In this document: positions 31,398 through 42,975 of the stretch, piece after piece
Layout of the letters: each line of letters begins with the position of its first letter
How positions within the stretch are numbered: position 1 is the stretch's first letter
Assembly (NCBI GenBank): GCA_973895155.1
Contig: OZ316897.1
Coordinates: forward strand, 5,704,001 to 5,768,000
DNA from: Marsupella aquatica
Taxonomy: Eukaryota; Marchantiophyta
DNA length: 64,000 nucleotides
Direction of reading: 5' to 3'
Notes under the pieces: generated by a model
The model's database searches: none
What the model was told of the DNA's origin: nothing
The model's input: the letters and a program-made list of their open reading frames with translations, nothing else
Position numbers and translations under genes: made by a program

Positions 31398-34300
31398 ATG
31401 GCCGCAAATACAATTGAGAAATTATACTTCCAGGCGCTATCTATAGATGGCGCCAATTTCCTATCCTGGACTCTAGACGTTGAGGCACATTTGGCATCTA
31501 AGAATTTAGAGGACACTGTCATAACTGACAATGGCCCCACCCTCCAGGAGAAGGCCAAGGCGTTGATCTTGATTCGGCACCATCTGGTCGATTCCCTAAA
31601 ACGCCAGTACATGAATGCGTACAATCCCCGAATTCTTTGGGACGAATTACATTCTCGATTTGATCACACCCGGACCATTTTCCTGCCAGCAGCAAGGCAC
31701 GATTGGATTAATCTTCGTGTGTAGGACCATAAAACTATCGCTGAATACAACAGCAAACTTTTTCGCATCGTCTCCCAATTGGTGATTTGCGGCCACCCGG
31801 TCAATGACGAAGAACAAATCGAAAAGACTTTATCGACCTTCCACTCAACAAATCTGGTATTATCTACTCAATACCAAAACATGCGATTTACAACCTACTC
31901 GGAATTGATCTCACACATGTTGTTGGCAGAGAAACATCAAATCTTACTATTGCAGAACACTAAGCAGCGACCCCCAGGCACTCTACCACCTCAACCTCAA
32001 GCCGAAACTCACTTCAATACATGGCGACGCGGCAGTACATCATTCCGGGGAAGAGGGAGCAGCAGAGGAAGGAATACCTTTTGTGGCCGAGGATACTACT
32101 CCCAACGAGGGGGAAGGAGCATGTCCCGTGGAGGCAGGGGACGCGGCCGATCAAATCCGGGAAGAACTCACAACAACTGGACAAGGACCACCACAAATTC
32201 AGATAAGTCCGATAACCCACTCACTTGTCATCGATGTGGAATGAGAGGGCATATTAGGAAGGAATGTCGAGCACCGGCTCACCTCGTGGCCCTATACCAA
32301 AAGAACATCAATACTCCTGAGTATGAAACTTACGGCACATTCTTAGAGACCCCAGAAGTTTTACCTGAAATACATACTGTCCTTCCGTTGGACACATCTA
32401 AAGCACTAGAAGATCCCAACTGTTGTATACTCGACAGTGGGACTTCCCATTCAATCCTGAGACTCAAAACCTACTTCAAATACATTAACCCATCCCAACG
32501 GAGAGTCACTGCGATTATGGGAAACCATCAGCTGGAAGAAGGCAACGGGCCAGCCACACTAATACTGCCTAAGGGAACCGTGATCCATATCCAATCGGCC
32601 ATCTACGCACCAAAAGCCACACGTAACTTATTGAGTTTCAGAGACATCCGAGAAAATGGCCTCCACATCCATACTAGTACCCACAATTCCAGAGAAGTAC
32701 TACAGCTCATAGCTAAGACGCAAAACGGCATAGAAATTAAGGAAACGCTCACAGCTTTTCCAATGGGTTTTTATGCCATAAAAATACACACCTTCCACAC
32801 GCATATTCCTGCACTGCCATCCGTGGACATCTGGCACCGATGCCTGGGACACCCAGGCACACAGATGTTTCACAAGATCATCAAAGATACACACGGTATA
32901 CCAAACACAGTACACCCAACCTCAATGAAAACTCAATGTCTAGCCTACTCACAAGGAAAACTCACCATGAGACCATCCCCCTCAACCACAGACAAAAATA
33001 TACCACGATTTTTAGAGCGAATCCATGCTGATGTGTGTGGCCCAGTTGACCCCCCCAGTGGTCCATTCTGCTTCTTCTTAGTCACTATCGATGCCTCCTC
33101 CAAATGGTCCCAAGTTTCACTTCTCTCAACACGTAACCTAGTTTTCTCCAAACTACTGGCCCACATCCTGCGATTAAAAGCTCAGTTCCCGGACTACCCA
33201 ATCAAGACATTAAGAGTCGATAATGCCGGGGAGTTTACATCCCAGACATTTGATGACTTCTGCACTGCATCCGGGATAGAAGTAGAATATCCCGTGGCCT
33301 ATCTGCACTTCCAAAACGGGATAGCCGAATCCCTGATTAAAAGGCTCCAAACAATAGCGAGACCACTAATCATGCAGAGAAATCTACGCTATCATACACG
33401 CTGCCGCCTTACTAAGATACAGACCATCAGCTTTCAATGCCAGCTCACCTCACCATCTGGCATTCGGCGTTGCACCTAACTTGGCTCACCTCCGCACCTT
33501 TGGGTGCCAAGTCCTGGTGCCCATCATGGGACCCAAACGCACCAAGCTTGGACCCCAAAGGCAGAAGGGTATATACATAGGATTTGATTCCACATCAATA
33601 ATACGATATCTAGAGCCAACTACAGCTGACGTATACAAGGCGAGATTCACGGACTGTCACTTCTATGAAGAGATATTCCTGAAATTAACCTCAGACCAGG
33701 AGAATAAAGCTGTACTAAAAAAGGACCTCACATGGCAAATCAATTCACAATTCTGGAATGACCCGAGATCTGCCCAAACAGATACCGAGGTCCAACGCAC
33801 CCTACACCTCACTAGAATCATGGATGAACTCCCAGATTCATTCGCAGACGTGGCAAAAGTAACCAGGTCACATGTACCAGCCGCAAACACACCATCCCAA
33901 ATCGATATAACGACACAACCAGCAACAACAACCGAACCAAAGAAGAAAAGGGGCCGACCACCTGGAGCCGGGGACAAACAGCCTCGGCAAAGAAGACCAC
34001 AGAACCCACCTGCATCCGCACACCCACAACCCACACCACCTATCACAATAGAAAATGAGGAGATTGCCATTAACTATAACTACACAGGCCAAATCAGAGA
34101 CAGAGTCTCAACCCCTATCGATAATATATTTGCCTATCAAATTTTGCAAGAAATAATGGGAGAGTTACCTGACCCGGCAACGATAACTGAGGCCCAAGCC
34201 CAAGCAGACTGGCATGAATGGCAGAACGCCATAAACTCGGAACTGGATTCTTTAATCTCGCATCAGGTATTCGGACCCATCAAGCCTGCCCCACCTGAAA

Positions 34301-35742
34301 CACATCTGACCGGCTACAAGTGGACCTTTATAAAGAAGAGAAATGCCCAAGGAGAGATCGTGAGATACAAAGCTAGACTGGTGGCCAAGGGATTTACCCA
34401 GATCCCTGGCAGAGATTATGACTTAACCTACTCCCCAGTCATGGATGTGATTACATATAGAATTCTAATCGCATTCGCCAGTCACCACAACCTAACAATG
34501 CATCAACTGGACATTGTCACCGCTTACCTCTACGGCCATTTGGACACTATAATATATATGGAGGCCCCACCCGAATTACTAACCCGAGTGGATCACCACC
34601 TTCAGGGGGAGCCGAAAGTACAAGAGCATACAGCCCACAGTGATGGCCCTTTTGGCCATACAAATAAGTCAGTACTACATACCACAGCTAAAGCGATTGG
34701 ATGGAAAGCAACTGACCATAAAGCACTTACCGCAAGAACTAAATTTGCTGTTCAAGTTTTGAGATCAATGTATGGCTTGAAGCAAAGCGGACATACCTGG
34801 TACCAACACTTTAAAAACGAAATGCTAGCAATGGGATTTAAAACATCTGAGCTCACACCCTGTCTGTTCATCAAACATGAAGGCATAGAGATAATCATTG
34901 TGGCGATTTATGTAGACGACCTCAATCTTTTCGGAACACCAAAGATTCTGGAAGATACAATCCGAAAACTCAATAGGGTTTTTGAGATAAGAGATCTCGG
35001 TAGAACTGCTTTTTGCCTCGGCCTTCAGTTCGAGTACCTCAAGCAGGGCATACTCCTCCACCAATCAACTTACACTTGCCGCATGTTGAAGCAATTTCAT
35101 ATGCACACGGCAAAAGCTGTCAGGTCTCCAATGGACCTTCGGTCACTGGACAAAGACAAGGACATATTCCAAAAGAGAACAGACGCAGAGCCACTACTTG
35201 GCTCCGAAAAGCCATACTTGTCGGCGATAGGGCACTGCTCTTCTTGGCTTCCCAAACCCGCCCCGACATCGCTTTCACAGTTAACTTGTTAGCACGCCAC
35301 AGTTCATTACCTACTATTCGACACTAGAATGGGGTAAAGAGGATAATGCGTTACCTGAGCGGCACTATCGACCATGGACTTCTTTTTCAGAGCAACACAA
35401 ACTTCATACTATCCGGATTTGCAGATGCAGGATACTTATCAGACCCAGCGGATGCAAAGTCTCAGACTGGGTATATCTTCAAGATCGGACCTACAGCGAT
35501 ATCGTGGAGGAGCACGAAACAAACTCTAACCATGACCTCCTCCAATCACTCAGAAATAATCGCCCTTTATGAGGCGAGTCGGGAATGCATATGGCTACGT
35601 AACGTGATCAATTACATCCAAGAAACCTCGGGTATGCCTAAACTGAGTTCACCAACTGTGATCTATGAAGATAACCGGCCCTGCATCGAACAGATTTCTG
35701 CTGGTTTCATAAAAGGTGATCGAACCAAACACATAGCCCCGC
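31398..35742 (+). pseudogene. Copia-2 gag-pol polyprotein (broken, 3' truncated)
   Basis: Gag starts at 31398 (MAANTIEKLYFQ) with a UBN2-like capsid region. TAG at 31722 interrupts it, apparently replacing Gln. Then come a zinc knuckle CHRCGMRGHIRKEC (32230), protease CCILDSGTSH (32425), a pre-integrase HRCLGHPG block, and integrase IHADVCGP, TLRVDNAGEF and NGIAESLIKR (the D, D and E blocks). A frameshift occurs near 33390. RT follows: RYKARLVAKGFTQIPGRDYD, AIYVDDLNLFG. A frameshift lies near 35230 and a TAG at 35325 replaces Trp. RNase H runs to DRTKHIAP and is cut at about 35742. Confidence 0.92.
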
Positions 35743-36024
35743 TATTTTTCAGTGCATGCTATTTACTCCTCTAAAATTTCCTTAGCCCGATCGTATTCTG
35801 AAAAACAATCGAGCATTCCACCCTCTCTCCGCTTGCGCAAGCAGAATTTCTCCTCTACGTTTCACCTCATAGCAGTCGCAACCAGATGAATAACGACCAC
35901 CATGCTGAACTGAGTCGAGTAACCTTAAGCCGAGTAATGAACAACCTGAAATATTCTCTCCTTTCCAAAAAATGGCACTCTAAATGAATCTCTAAAACAA
36001 AAATAATTCCTAACATGTTAACAT
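35740..36024. repeat. 285-bp LTR segment duplicated across Copia-2 (right copy, empty site)
   Basis: It is almost identical to 30643-30927. The junction with Copia-2 falls in CGCTATTTTTC, a sequence that both the LTR and the RNase H codons could supply. The segment carries no copia insertion at its end. Confidence 0.9.
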
Positions 36025-36286
36025 AAGCCTAAGTCTACATTCTTTCATCAATTCTAAAGGTGAAAACATTCTTTCACCAAAACTTAATTTTCTAGGAAAC
36101 TCTAAAACCAGAACTTTTGAATCCAAATAAGTTCTTTAACTCTCAACTAGTCTATTATATGAATAAATTTCTAATCTCATTTCTCTCATCTACTTCCCTC
36201 AATCTCAAATCCAGATTCTTTCAAACAAGAAAAACAAGTCAAGTAAGACTAAAATTTCATTTCTCTTTGCCATGAATGCCACTCTC
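36025..36286 (-). other. Gypsy G: LTR start and polypurine-tract region
   Basis: It is the stretch between the duplicated LTR segment and the stop codon of gypsy G pol. The 3' LTR must begin within it on the minus strand. A purine-rich tract is visible on the minus strand around 36200-36270, but the exact LTR edge cannot be set because the other LTR is truncated before this point. Confidence 0.45.
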
Positions 36287-38120
36287 TCAAACTTCATCTT
36301 CACCATTTTCGCCATCAGAATCCTCCAAGGTGACCTCCAATTCGTGTTGCCTCCACTTGAAAATCTTCACTCTCTTGCCGGCGTATCTCCCTTGATGTTC
36401 CGTTCCGTCGAGTTCTCGAATGGAGTAAGTAGCATTTGGATGAATTCTTGTCACTACAAACGGTCCTCGCCACCTCTGTGCAAACTTATTTTCCGTAGAA
36501 TGCTGATTTTCAAGGTTGCTCTCATAAATAAGCACCCAATCGCCCTCTTCAATCACTCGAGGTTGAATCTGATGTTTTCGGTCAAAGTAGTCCTTGTTCT
36601 TCATGCGTGCCACCCTCATTTTCTCTAATGCCTCTCGAATCTTCTCAGGTGTCTGATTCAAATGGTCGATCCTGGTAGCGAGCAACTCTTCACGGCTAAC
36701 ATGGTCCCTCCATCCAATCGTTCTCCAGCTCCTCACATCTTCCTCTATCGGCATCAAGGGCAGATGTCCCATCATCAACTCAGCTGGCGCATATCCTATG
36801 ACTGAACTACACGTCAGTCTGTCCGCCATCAAAGCGAGTGGTAAATAGTCTGGCCACTCTCTGAATCTCCCTCGACATGACTTGACTAGTGCATTAACAA
36901 TTGGTGGGTGCCCTCTCTCACTCTTCCCGTTTCCCTCCGGGTTGTACGCACAAGTAAGACTCAATCTAATATGGAACTTCCTAAAAAAAAGATCGGCTTC
37001 CTCCGTATTGAGTTCTCTTCTGTCAGCTCTCAACTGATCAAAACACCTGTGTCTCGCTATCATATCCTCCAAAATAAACCTACAAATAAACTCAGTCTTA
37101 TTCGATGGTAATGCTCGACCCTCGACATAAGATGACAACTCTTCTCTCGACAAAACCAAAAACTTTAAACCTCTAACCCCTCTCGGCATATAGACAACAT
37201 CTAAGACCCATTGTAACCTCATTGCTAAAGGATAAGTTGGACAAAGACCATCTCGATGCTTGACTTTCGAATAATATTGGCAAACTGGACAACTCTCAAC
37301 ATACTCTCGAACCTCTGTATAACAACTCGGCCACCAATATAAGCCCTTGACCCTCTTGTATGTTGCCTGGACTCCTCTATGTCCTGCAGACTCATTGTCA
37401 TGACTCTCTCTCAAGACTCTCAACTTGGACTCATTGTCACCAGTGACCCTTAATGGAATTCCTCCTCGTGTCTTGGGTTGCCTCCATAGAAGTCCGTCTC
37501 GCAGTAGGTATCCAAAAGCCTTCCTTCGGATTCTCTCAAATTCGTCTCGTGTCCATTCAGTTCTCCTCTCAAGTGTGCTCAAATATCTTCCAAGAGTAAG
37601 CAGCTCGCCTGAGTAAAGCTCCTCTTTAAATTCTACCTTCTCAACCTCCAATGTCTCGGTACTATGTACACCTGCGCTCTCCTCCTCTCCAAAACCATCC
37701 TCAAATCTCGCTCTCGAAAGCATATCCGCAACAGGATTATCTTTCCCTGCAATGTGTCTCAACTCCGGGTTAATCATCCAAATAAATGCAATCCATCTCA
37801 ACATTGCAATGTCTGGTGTATCATAGTTCGCAATCATTCCCAAAAGTGGCTGACAATCCATCTCAAGTATTACATAGGCCCCTATCAGGTAATCTTTCTC
37901 TTGGCGAAGTGATGACTTAGCTCCCCACAACTCTCTCTTAATCTATGGGTACCACCTCTGTCGCTCTGTAAAAATCTTCGCCCCAAAACGTGTAGCAAAC
38001 CGTCGGCCTTCTTCATCATCCTGTTCAACAGCCCATCCAGCAGCTGTGGGACTCGAATCAACTGTGACAATGATTGGCCTCCCGCAAGTATAGTCCAACG
38101 GTCGTAGTACAGGCGGGCTC
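36287..38120 (-). pseudogene. Gypsy G RNase H (C-terminal) and integrase
   Basis: From the MITE edge the minus strand reads PPVLRPLDYT, IIVTVDSSPTAAGWAVEQD (RNase H, first Asp), ERQRWYP, a TAG at 37943 in place of the expected Gln, then IKRELWGAKSSL, LEMDCQPLLG and GKDNPVADMLSR. Integrase follows: AGHRGVQATYKRVKGLYWWP and CPVCQYYSK (zinc-binding), QLRADRRELNTEEA and EGNGKSERGH (second Asp and the Glu), then WADR-like LMADRLTCSSVIGYAPAELM and a C-terminal EGDWVLIYESNLENQHSTE...RWRGPFVV. The stop is near 36287. No chromodomain is evident. Confidence 0.88.
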
Positions 38121-38483
38121 GGTGGAAAGCAAGATTGAGGGGTACCAAAAAAGGATCTCCAATGCTCCACCAAAAAGGACCTGAGACTCCTTTGAATGCA
38201 ATAAATAGGGGCGTGTTACACTCAAGGGTTGTGATCTTATTTTGGCACATCAAAGGCTATCATTTAACCTAGATCTTTGGAAGTGTGCCCCATCTTTGAG
38301 GAAGTGTACCAAACTTTGAGGAAATGTGTCCAACAACTTGAGGAAGTGTGTCCAACCTTGGAGGAAGTGTATCAATCTTTAATTTACTCCTTGCTAATCT
38401 CCTTTTTTAATGAGGACTATGAGAGCTAATCCATAGTCCTTTTTGCACTTTTTGGTACCCCTCAATCTTGCTTTCCACCGCTC
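38117..38483. mobile_element. 359-bp MITE with 31-bp perfect TIRs and GCTC target duplication
   Basis: The element spans 38121-38479. It begins GGTGGAAAGCAAGATTG and ends with its exact reverse complement; the perfect terminal inverted repeats are 31 bp. GCTC at 38117-38120 and 38480-38483 is the target duplication. Removing the element and one GCTC joins gypsy codons KKALLS to PPVLRPL, which confirms the ends. Inside, five imperfect ~20-bp tandem units of the form TTGAGGAAGTGTGTCCAAC lie at 38270-38370. No transposase is encoded. Confidence 0.9.
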
Positions 38484-39782
38484 AGCAAAGCTTTCTTCAA
38501 TCTTGTCATCGCCTCCGTGTGTCTCTTTGTCCAGACAAACCTGCGCCCTTTTCTCAACAACTCATACAAAGGCTCAGCGGTATGGGCAAAATGAGGAATC
38601 CAAATACGATAAATACAAGCTCTTAAAAATCTCCTAACCTCTATAGGCGAAGTACAATCTCCTAATTTACTAATAGCATTAACTTTTTCTACACTAGGAC
38701 TTCGCCCACAAGAACCACAATGTTGTCCCACTACCATTACTTCTTTTAACCCAAATGCAGATTTCTCTCCTGAAAGCATTACTCTAGCCTCTATCATGCG
38801 CTGCAAAATTGCCTCAACATCCTGCATATGATCCCCAAAAAAATTCCTTATCCCATCCTCTCGTACCGTCTCATCTCTCTTTAGTTCCAAACATCCTTTA
38901 ATAGGTATGTCATCAAGGAAGGGTCGGGTCTTGTCAGGAATAAAACGCTGCAGGATCAAATTCATGGCGTTTTGCATATGTGCTACCGAGTTTGTAGCAT
39001 CTTGAGGCAAGGTACACATTTTAACTAATCCCAACGGTGTTCGCATCGTTGTTATGTCTCGGCTACACTCAGACAACTGGAATTGATCGTACCCCGAATA
39101 AAGGTCTCCTATCGAGTAAATCACCCTACCAGCAAACTCTTCTGCAAATTCATCTACAACCGGCCCAGTACCAACATTCCTAATTGTAACCCTATTAGGT
39201 GGTTGCATATCTTGGATGAAACGCAATTTCCCATTTTTCTTCTTAACATGCAGTAAACCACTGATTTGAGTATGGGGCTTCAGATCACTCAAGAATCTTC
39301 GCCTTCAACTTCTCCTTAAGTAATTCCATAAGCTTTGGCATTAGTGCCCGTGGAACCCGAAGTGGTCTCAAATCCCATGGAATATGTGGTACTGTAAAAA
39401 TAATCATTGGGGTTACCTCTCTCGGGTTAACACATCCAATCTCATCTAAATTAAAGGAAAAAGCTTTCCCATGTCTACTTATCATCTCTTTAAACCTCTC
39501 TTTCTCTACATCCCAAAGTAATCCATCATCTCCTACTCTAATCTGATCAAGAGTCTCTTCAGTGAACACATGCCCAATCCCTTTTGGGTCTCTCAAGCTA
39601 GGTTCTTCTCTAGCTTTTTCAATCAACCCTCGAGCATCTAAGGGCAAAGGTACAGCTGCAGGTCTCACCTTCTTGTCAACTGTCTTATACTTTGTGTTCA
39701 CATTAATTTGACTCCCTATAAAATTGCTAATCCCTCTATACAATTCCTTTCCAATTTCGATCTCACTCATTCCTCTTTCCAT
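38480..39782 (-). pseudogene. Gypsy G reverse transcriptase
   Basis: The N-terminal linker (MERGMSEIEIGKEL, FTEETLDQI, FSFNLDEIG, MPKLMELLKEKLKAKILE) leads, after a TGA and a frameshift near 39260-39290, into VKKKNGKLRFIQDMQPPNRV, IYSIGDLYSGYDQFQL, TMRTPLGLVKMCTLPQDATN and the catalytic LDDIPIKG. It continues with FLRACIYRIWIPHFA and RFVWTKRHTEAM into the RNase H junction KKALLS, where the MITE sits. The wording of these blocks departs from standard plant gypsy RTs such as gypsy F. Confidence 0.88.
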
Positions 39783-40062
39783 CAGTTCTAAGGTTCGCTC
39801 TACTGTTTCCCCTATCCCAAACTCATCTATATAGCCCTCTAAACACTCATCTGGTTCTATTCCTAATCTCTTATGTAATCTAGCTTCCTCTCTACATAAC
39901 CCACGTACAATCCTTGTACAACACTCTCTTTTTCTAACATGGACTATAACTCTTCCAAACCCAAACCCAACAAAGGATGAAACAAAAATTTCTCTAACTC
40001 CCCTAATGTGGACGATTTTCCCGCCATGGCGCCTTGTTCAGTCGTCTCCCTATTCAAGGCGC
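39783..40062 (-). other. Gypsy G decayed protease-RT linker
   Basis: Coding similarity is implied by position and by fragments in more than one frame (REARLHKRLGIEPDECLEGY, IGETVERTLEL), but stops interrupt it. It connects the gag-protease ORF to the RT ORF. Confidence 0.5.
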
Positions 40063-41628
40063 CTAGTCAAAATCCTCAAACTTCCCTTCATTTTTCTTCC
40101 CTTCTCGTAGTTCTATACGATTTCTAGGATGGGCTGCTTGTACTATCGGGAATTGAATCATTTTAGACCCATCCCTACTCCTGATCAAAGCCACATGCGT
40201 CCCATCATCTAGTACCTGTGTTGCCATCCTCATCTCAGTGATAAATGGCTGCCCTAAAATCATTTGCATGGGAAGACTCTCATGAACAAAAACATTCATC
40301 AGTTCCACAATGTCCCCAATTCGGAGCTTAACTCCAGGACAAGCTCCCCAAAAACTATTCTTGTCTGCACTAACAGATCTAACTCCCCACCCACTATATC
40401 GATCTACTGCCCATTGTCCCTCCTCATAAATACGCATGGAAATAATATTTACTTCTGAACCTGAATCTAATAAAGCTCTCACAGGACTCTTAATTCTATC
40501 TAACTCCACCTCACATTCACTACACCCTCGTGCCCAATGCATTTTCCTAACATCCATGGCTATCGAGCACCAAGCTAAAGCTCTCTCTCTCTCATCTGCT
40601 CTCATAGCCTCCACCCCCACCTGCTCTTGACTCGTGGATTCTCCTCTCTCATAGCCCTCTCGTCCCCCACTCACTTTACCCACAAAAGGCATCACTCTTT
40701 CTTCCCCTTCGTCCTCCGAGTCAAAACTCCCTTCTTCTGCCAAGGTACATGCCACCCCTTGTGGCCCTTCCTTTAGGATGCGTTTTCTCTTGACCTGCGT
40801 CAAGATAACATCTTGCACATCTCTCCTCATACACCCTATTACCTCCTTGTTTGTTAGACCTCTCACTTCTTGGTTCCAAAATTTGGCACCAACCGCATTA
40901 AAGTCAACCTCCCACTCAATTTCCCTCCCTAATGGGTACCCTGGTTTCTTTCCTCCTACCTTCCCTCTCCCTTTTTGCTCTACCTTAGAACTCGTCCCTG
41001 GTTCTTCCCTCTTAATCTCCCCTGACTCTCCTTCTCTCTTTTCCCCCTCTTTACTACTAAATGATTCCCTCGAATCCCTTTGTTTCACCTCTACTATTAC
41101 CTCGGAACTGTCCTTCCCTTGCTGAATAGAGTTCACAAAAACTGGTGCTTTCCAACCAGTTTCCCTCCGCAAATACTCAGCATATCTCTTCTCACTCACC
41201 TCATCAAAGTTAGACCTGGTACCACCACTCGCCTCTACTCTATCCCGTTCTGCTACATAAACCCTAGGCTCATACATCATTGCCCCAACCTTTGCCTTTC
41301 CCCTATGCTTTTCAACAAGCACCTTCATCCCTCCTTTACCAAAGTTTAATGGAACCCCTTCCCCATCGTCAAAGTATGCTAGCCTTTTCTTCCCTGGTTC
41401 CCCTACAAACTTGACCCATTGCTCTTTTAGGGCCTCCGTCAACTCCCTACATTCATTTCTGGTGTGATCTTTTGAATCACACCACATACACAAAGCATTC
41501 GGCCTCCTCTCAGCTGGTTCCCTTCTTGGAATCTCAGTCCTCTGAGACCTCTGCTCTATCACATGGGAGGTTAAAAGCCTTATTCCTTCAGCAATTTTCT
41601 CTAGGTCAGTCGTGCTGGACCCTTCCAC
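40063..41628 (-). pseudogene. Gypsy G zinc-knuckle and protease region
   Basis: A CCHC-like knuckle CMWCDSKDHTRNEC lies near residue 50. A long charged linker (Glu/Arg/Gly-rich) follows. The aspartic protease shows VRALLDSGSEVNIIS, then FVHESLPMQMILGQPFI, VLDDGTHVALIRSRDGSKM and FPIVQAAHP. It is in the same frame as the upstream gag, separated only by a TAG near 41629, so one gag-protease ORF of about 800 codons is likely ancestral. Confidence 0.85.
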
Positions 41629-41631
41629 CTA

Positions 41632-42504
41632 CACCCTCCTCTCGACATCTTCTCTCCTCCCAACTACATCCCTGGTGATCTCTCTCTCTCTCTCACTCTC
41701 CCTCCTCCTTACCACCTCTCTCGTGGCCTCTCTGTCGTTCTCTCTTCTCCTTCTACGCTCATTTACTCTCATTACTGCCCTCTCGACCAGACTCCAATCC
41801 GCTGGTCCTTCCGCCCAAGTGGGTTCTAGCAGATCCATGGAGTTTTCTAACTCATCCCTAAGCTGCTCCCCTCCTGCTCTCAAAAACAGTTCTGATTTCT
41901 GAAGTTCAATAATCCTTACATCACGCCAAGGGAGCTGGCTCATTCTTCGAGTGAACTCTCGAAGTAATTGTTGTGGCTCAAGTCTCTTCTCTCTCTCGTT
42001 AACCCAATCCAGGAAGGAAGTGTGAGTCTCCCTACTCGAATCCTCTAACTGAAATTCCTCTTTCATTCTACGCTCAAAGTCTCTCCAAGTCCTATCCTCT
42101 ACTGACTTATCTACCAAAACCTGAACTGACCCCTTCAAACTCATCTCAACAACCGTGACGAACTTTTGGATCGCCACAACCTCATCCACCATTTGTATCT
42201 CGACTTGTGTCTTATACTCCTCTAAATATCGGGTGACATCTCGCCCATCGAACCTACCTCTATTTGTGAGTACTGCTTGAAGGCATCTCGATACCCTCAT
42301 CTCCTGGTCTCTTTCCCTTCTCTCTACCATTTCTCTCTCTCTCCTCTCACATTCACTAACCGCATCCTCTCTCTTCATCAGCTGCATGGCAGCCGCCATC
42401 ATTCTGATCATATCCTCCATAGTCTCTTCTTTTCTGAAAGCTTCAGAAAAACTTTCTATATTAGGACTCACGTTTGAATCCATACACAAGTTGACAACCC
42501 TCAA
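41632..42504 (-). pseudogene. Gypsy G gag N-terminal region
   Basis: The likely start is MDSNVSPNIESF at 42483. A Glu/Arg-rich coiled segment precedes a retrotransposon-gag-like core: GRFDGRDVTRYLEEYKTQ, TWRDFERRMKEEF and QLLREFTRRMSQL. A strongly Arg/Glu-rich tail follows. The order (FDG, W..F, EF) is typical of gypsy capsid proteins. It ends at a TAG that separates it from the knuckle-protease part in the same frame. Confidence 0.8.
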
Positions 42505-42975
42505 ACTATGGTCTCACTCTCTCTTCCCTCGAAAGTTTGAATCAACAAATCAGTCGTCTCCAATCTTTCGCAGTTGATCAGCCTCTCAGCTCTTCGAGCT
42601 GCCACTGCTGAACTGTCTCTCAAGAGATCATGAAACCAAGTTCACCCTCTATCAATCAATCAATCTCTTATCTAATCAATCATTCATATTAAACAACCCT
42701 AATTATCTATTCTCTTTTCTAATTCTCTCTACTCATGGCTTGCCTTCTGCTCGTCTCCCTTAAGTTCTCAACCCTAAATGATCGTATGGTTCTCGACGGC
42801 CGTTCTTCTCGCTCTTCCCTAATCTCTACCTTATTCTCTTTTTCCCTCTCTAACTTAATCTCACTCGGAACCCCAATTTTCTCATGGTCGATTGTTTCTA
42901 ATGGCTTACCCATTCACTAATCACATGTCCCTAAAACTAATGATTCTGCGAGTTCCCCAGTATGGTCGCTACTTA
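42505..42975 (-). other. Gypsy G 5' leader
   Basis: Non-coding region between the 5' LTR (inner edge at 42976) and gag. A primer-binding site should lie at the LTR edge. The minus-strand sequence there starts TAAGTAGCGACC and does not match the usual plant methionine-tRNA site, so the primer is unassigned. Confidence 0.5.

Noticed and set aside
33868-34092. Minus-strand ORFs over Copia-2
   Set aside because: They are antisense shadows of a Pro/Lys-rich linker in the copia polyprotein.
38270-38370. A CRISPR-like array of ~20-bp repeats
   Set aside because: The units are contiguous, imperfect and lack spacers; they are a minisatellite inside a plant MITE.
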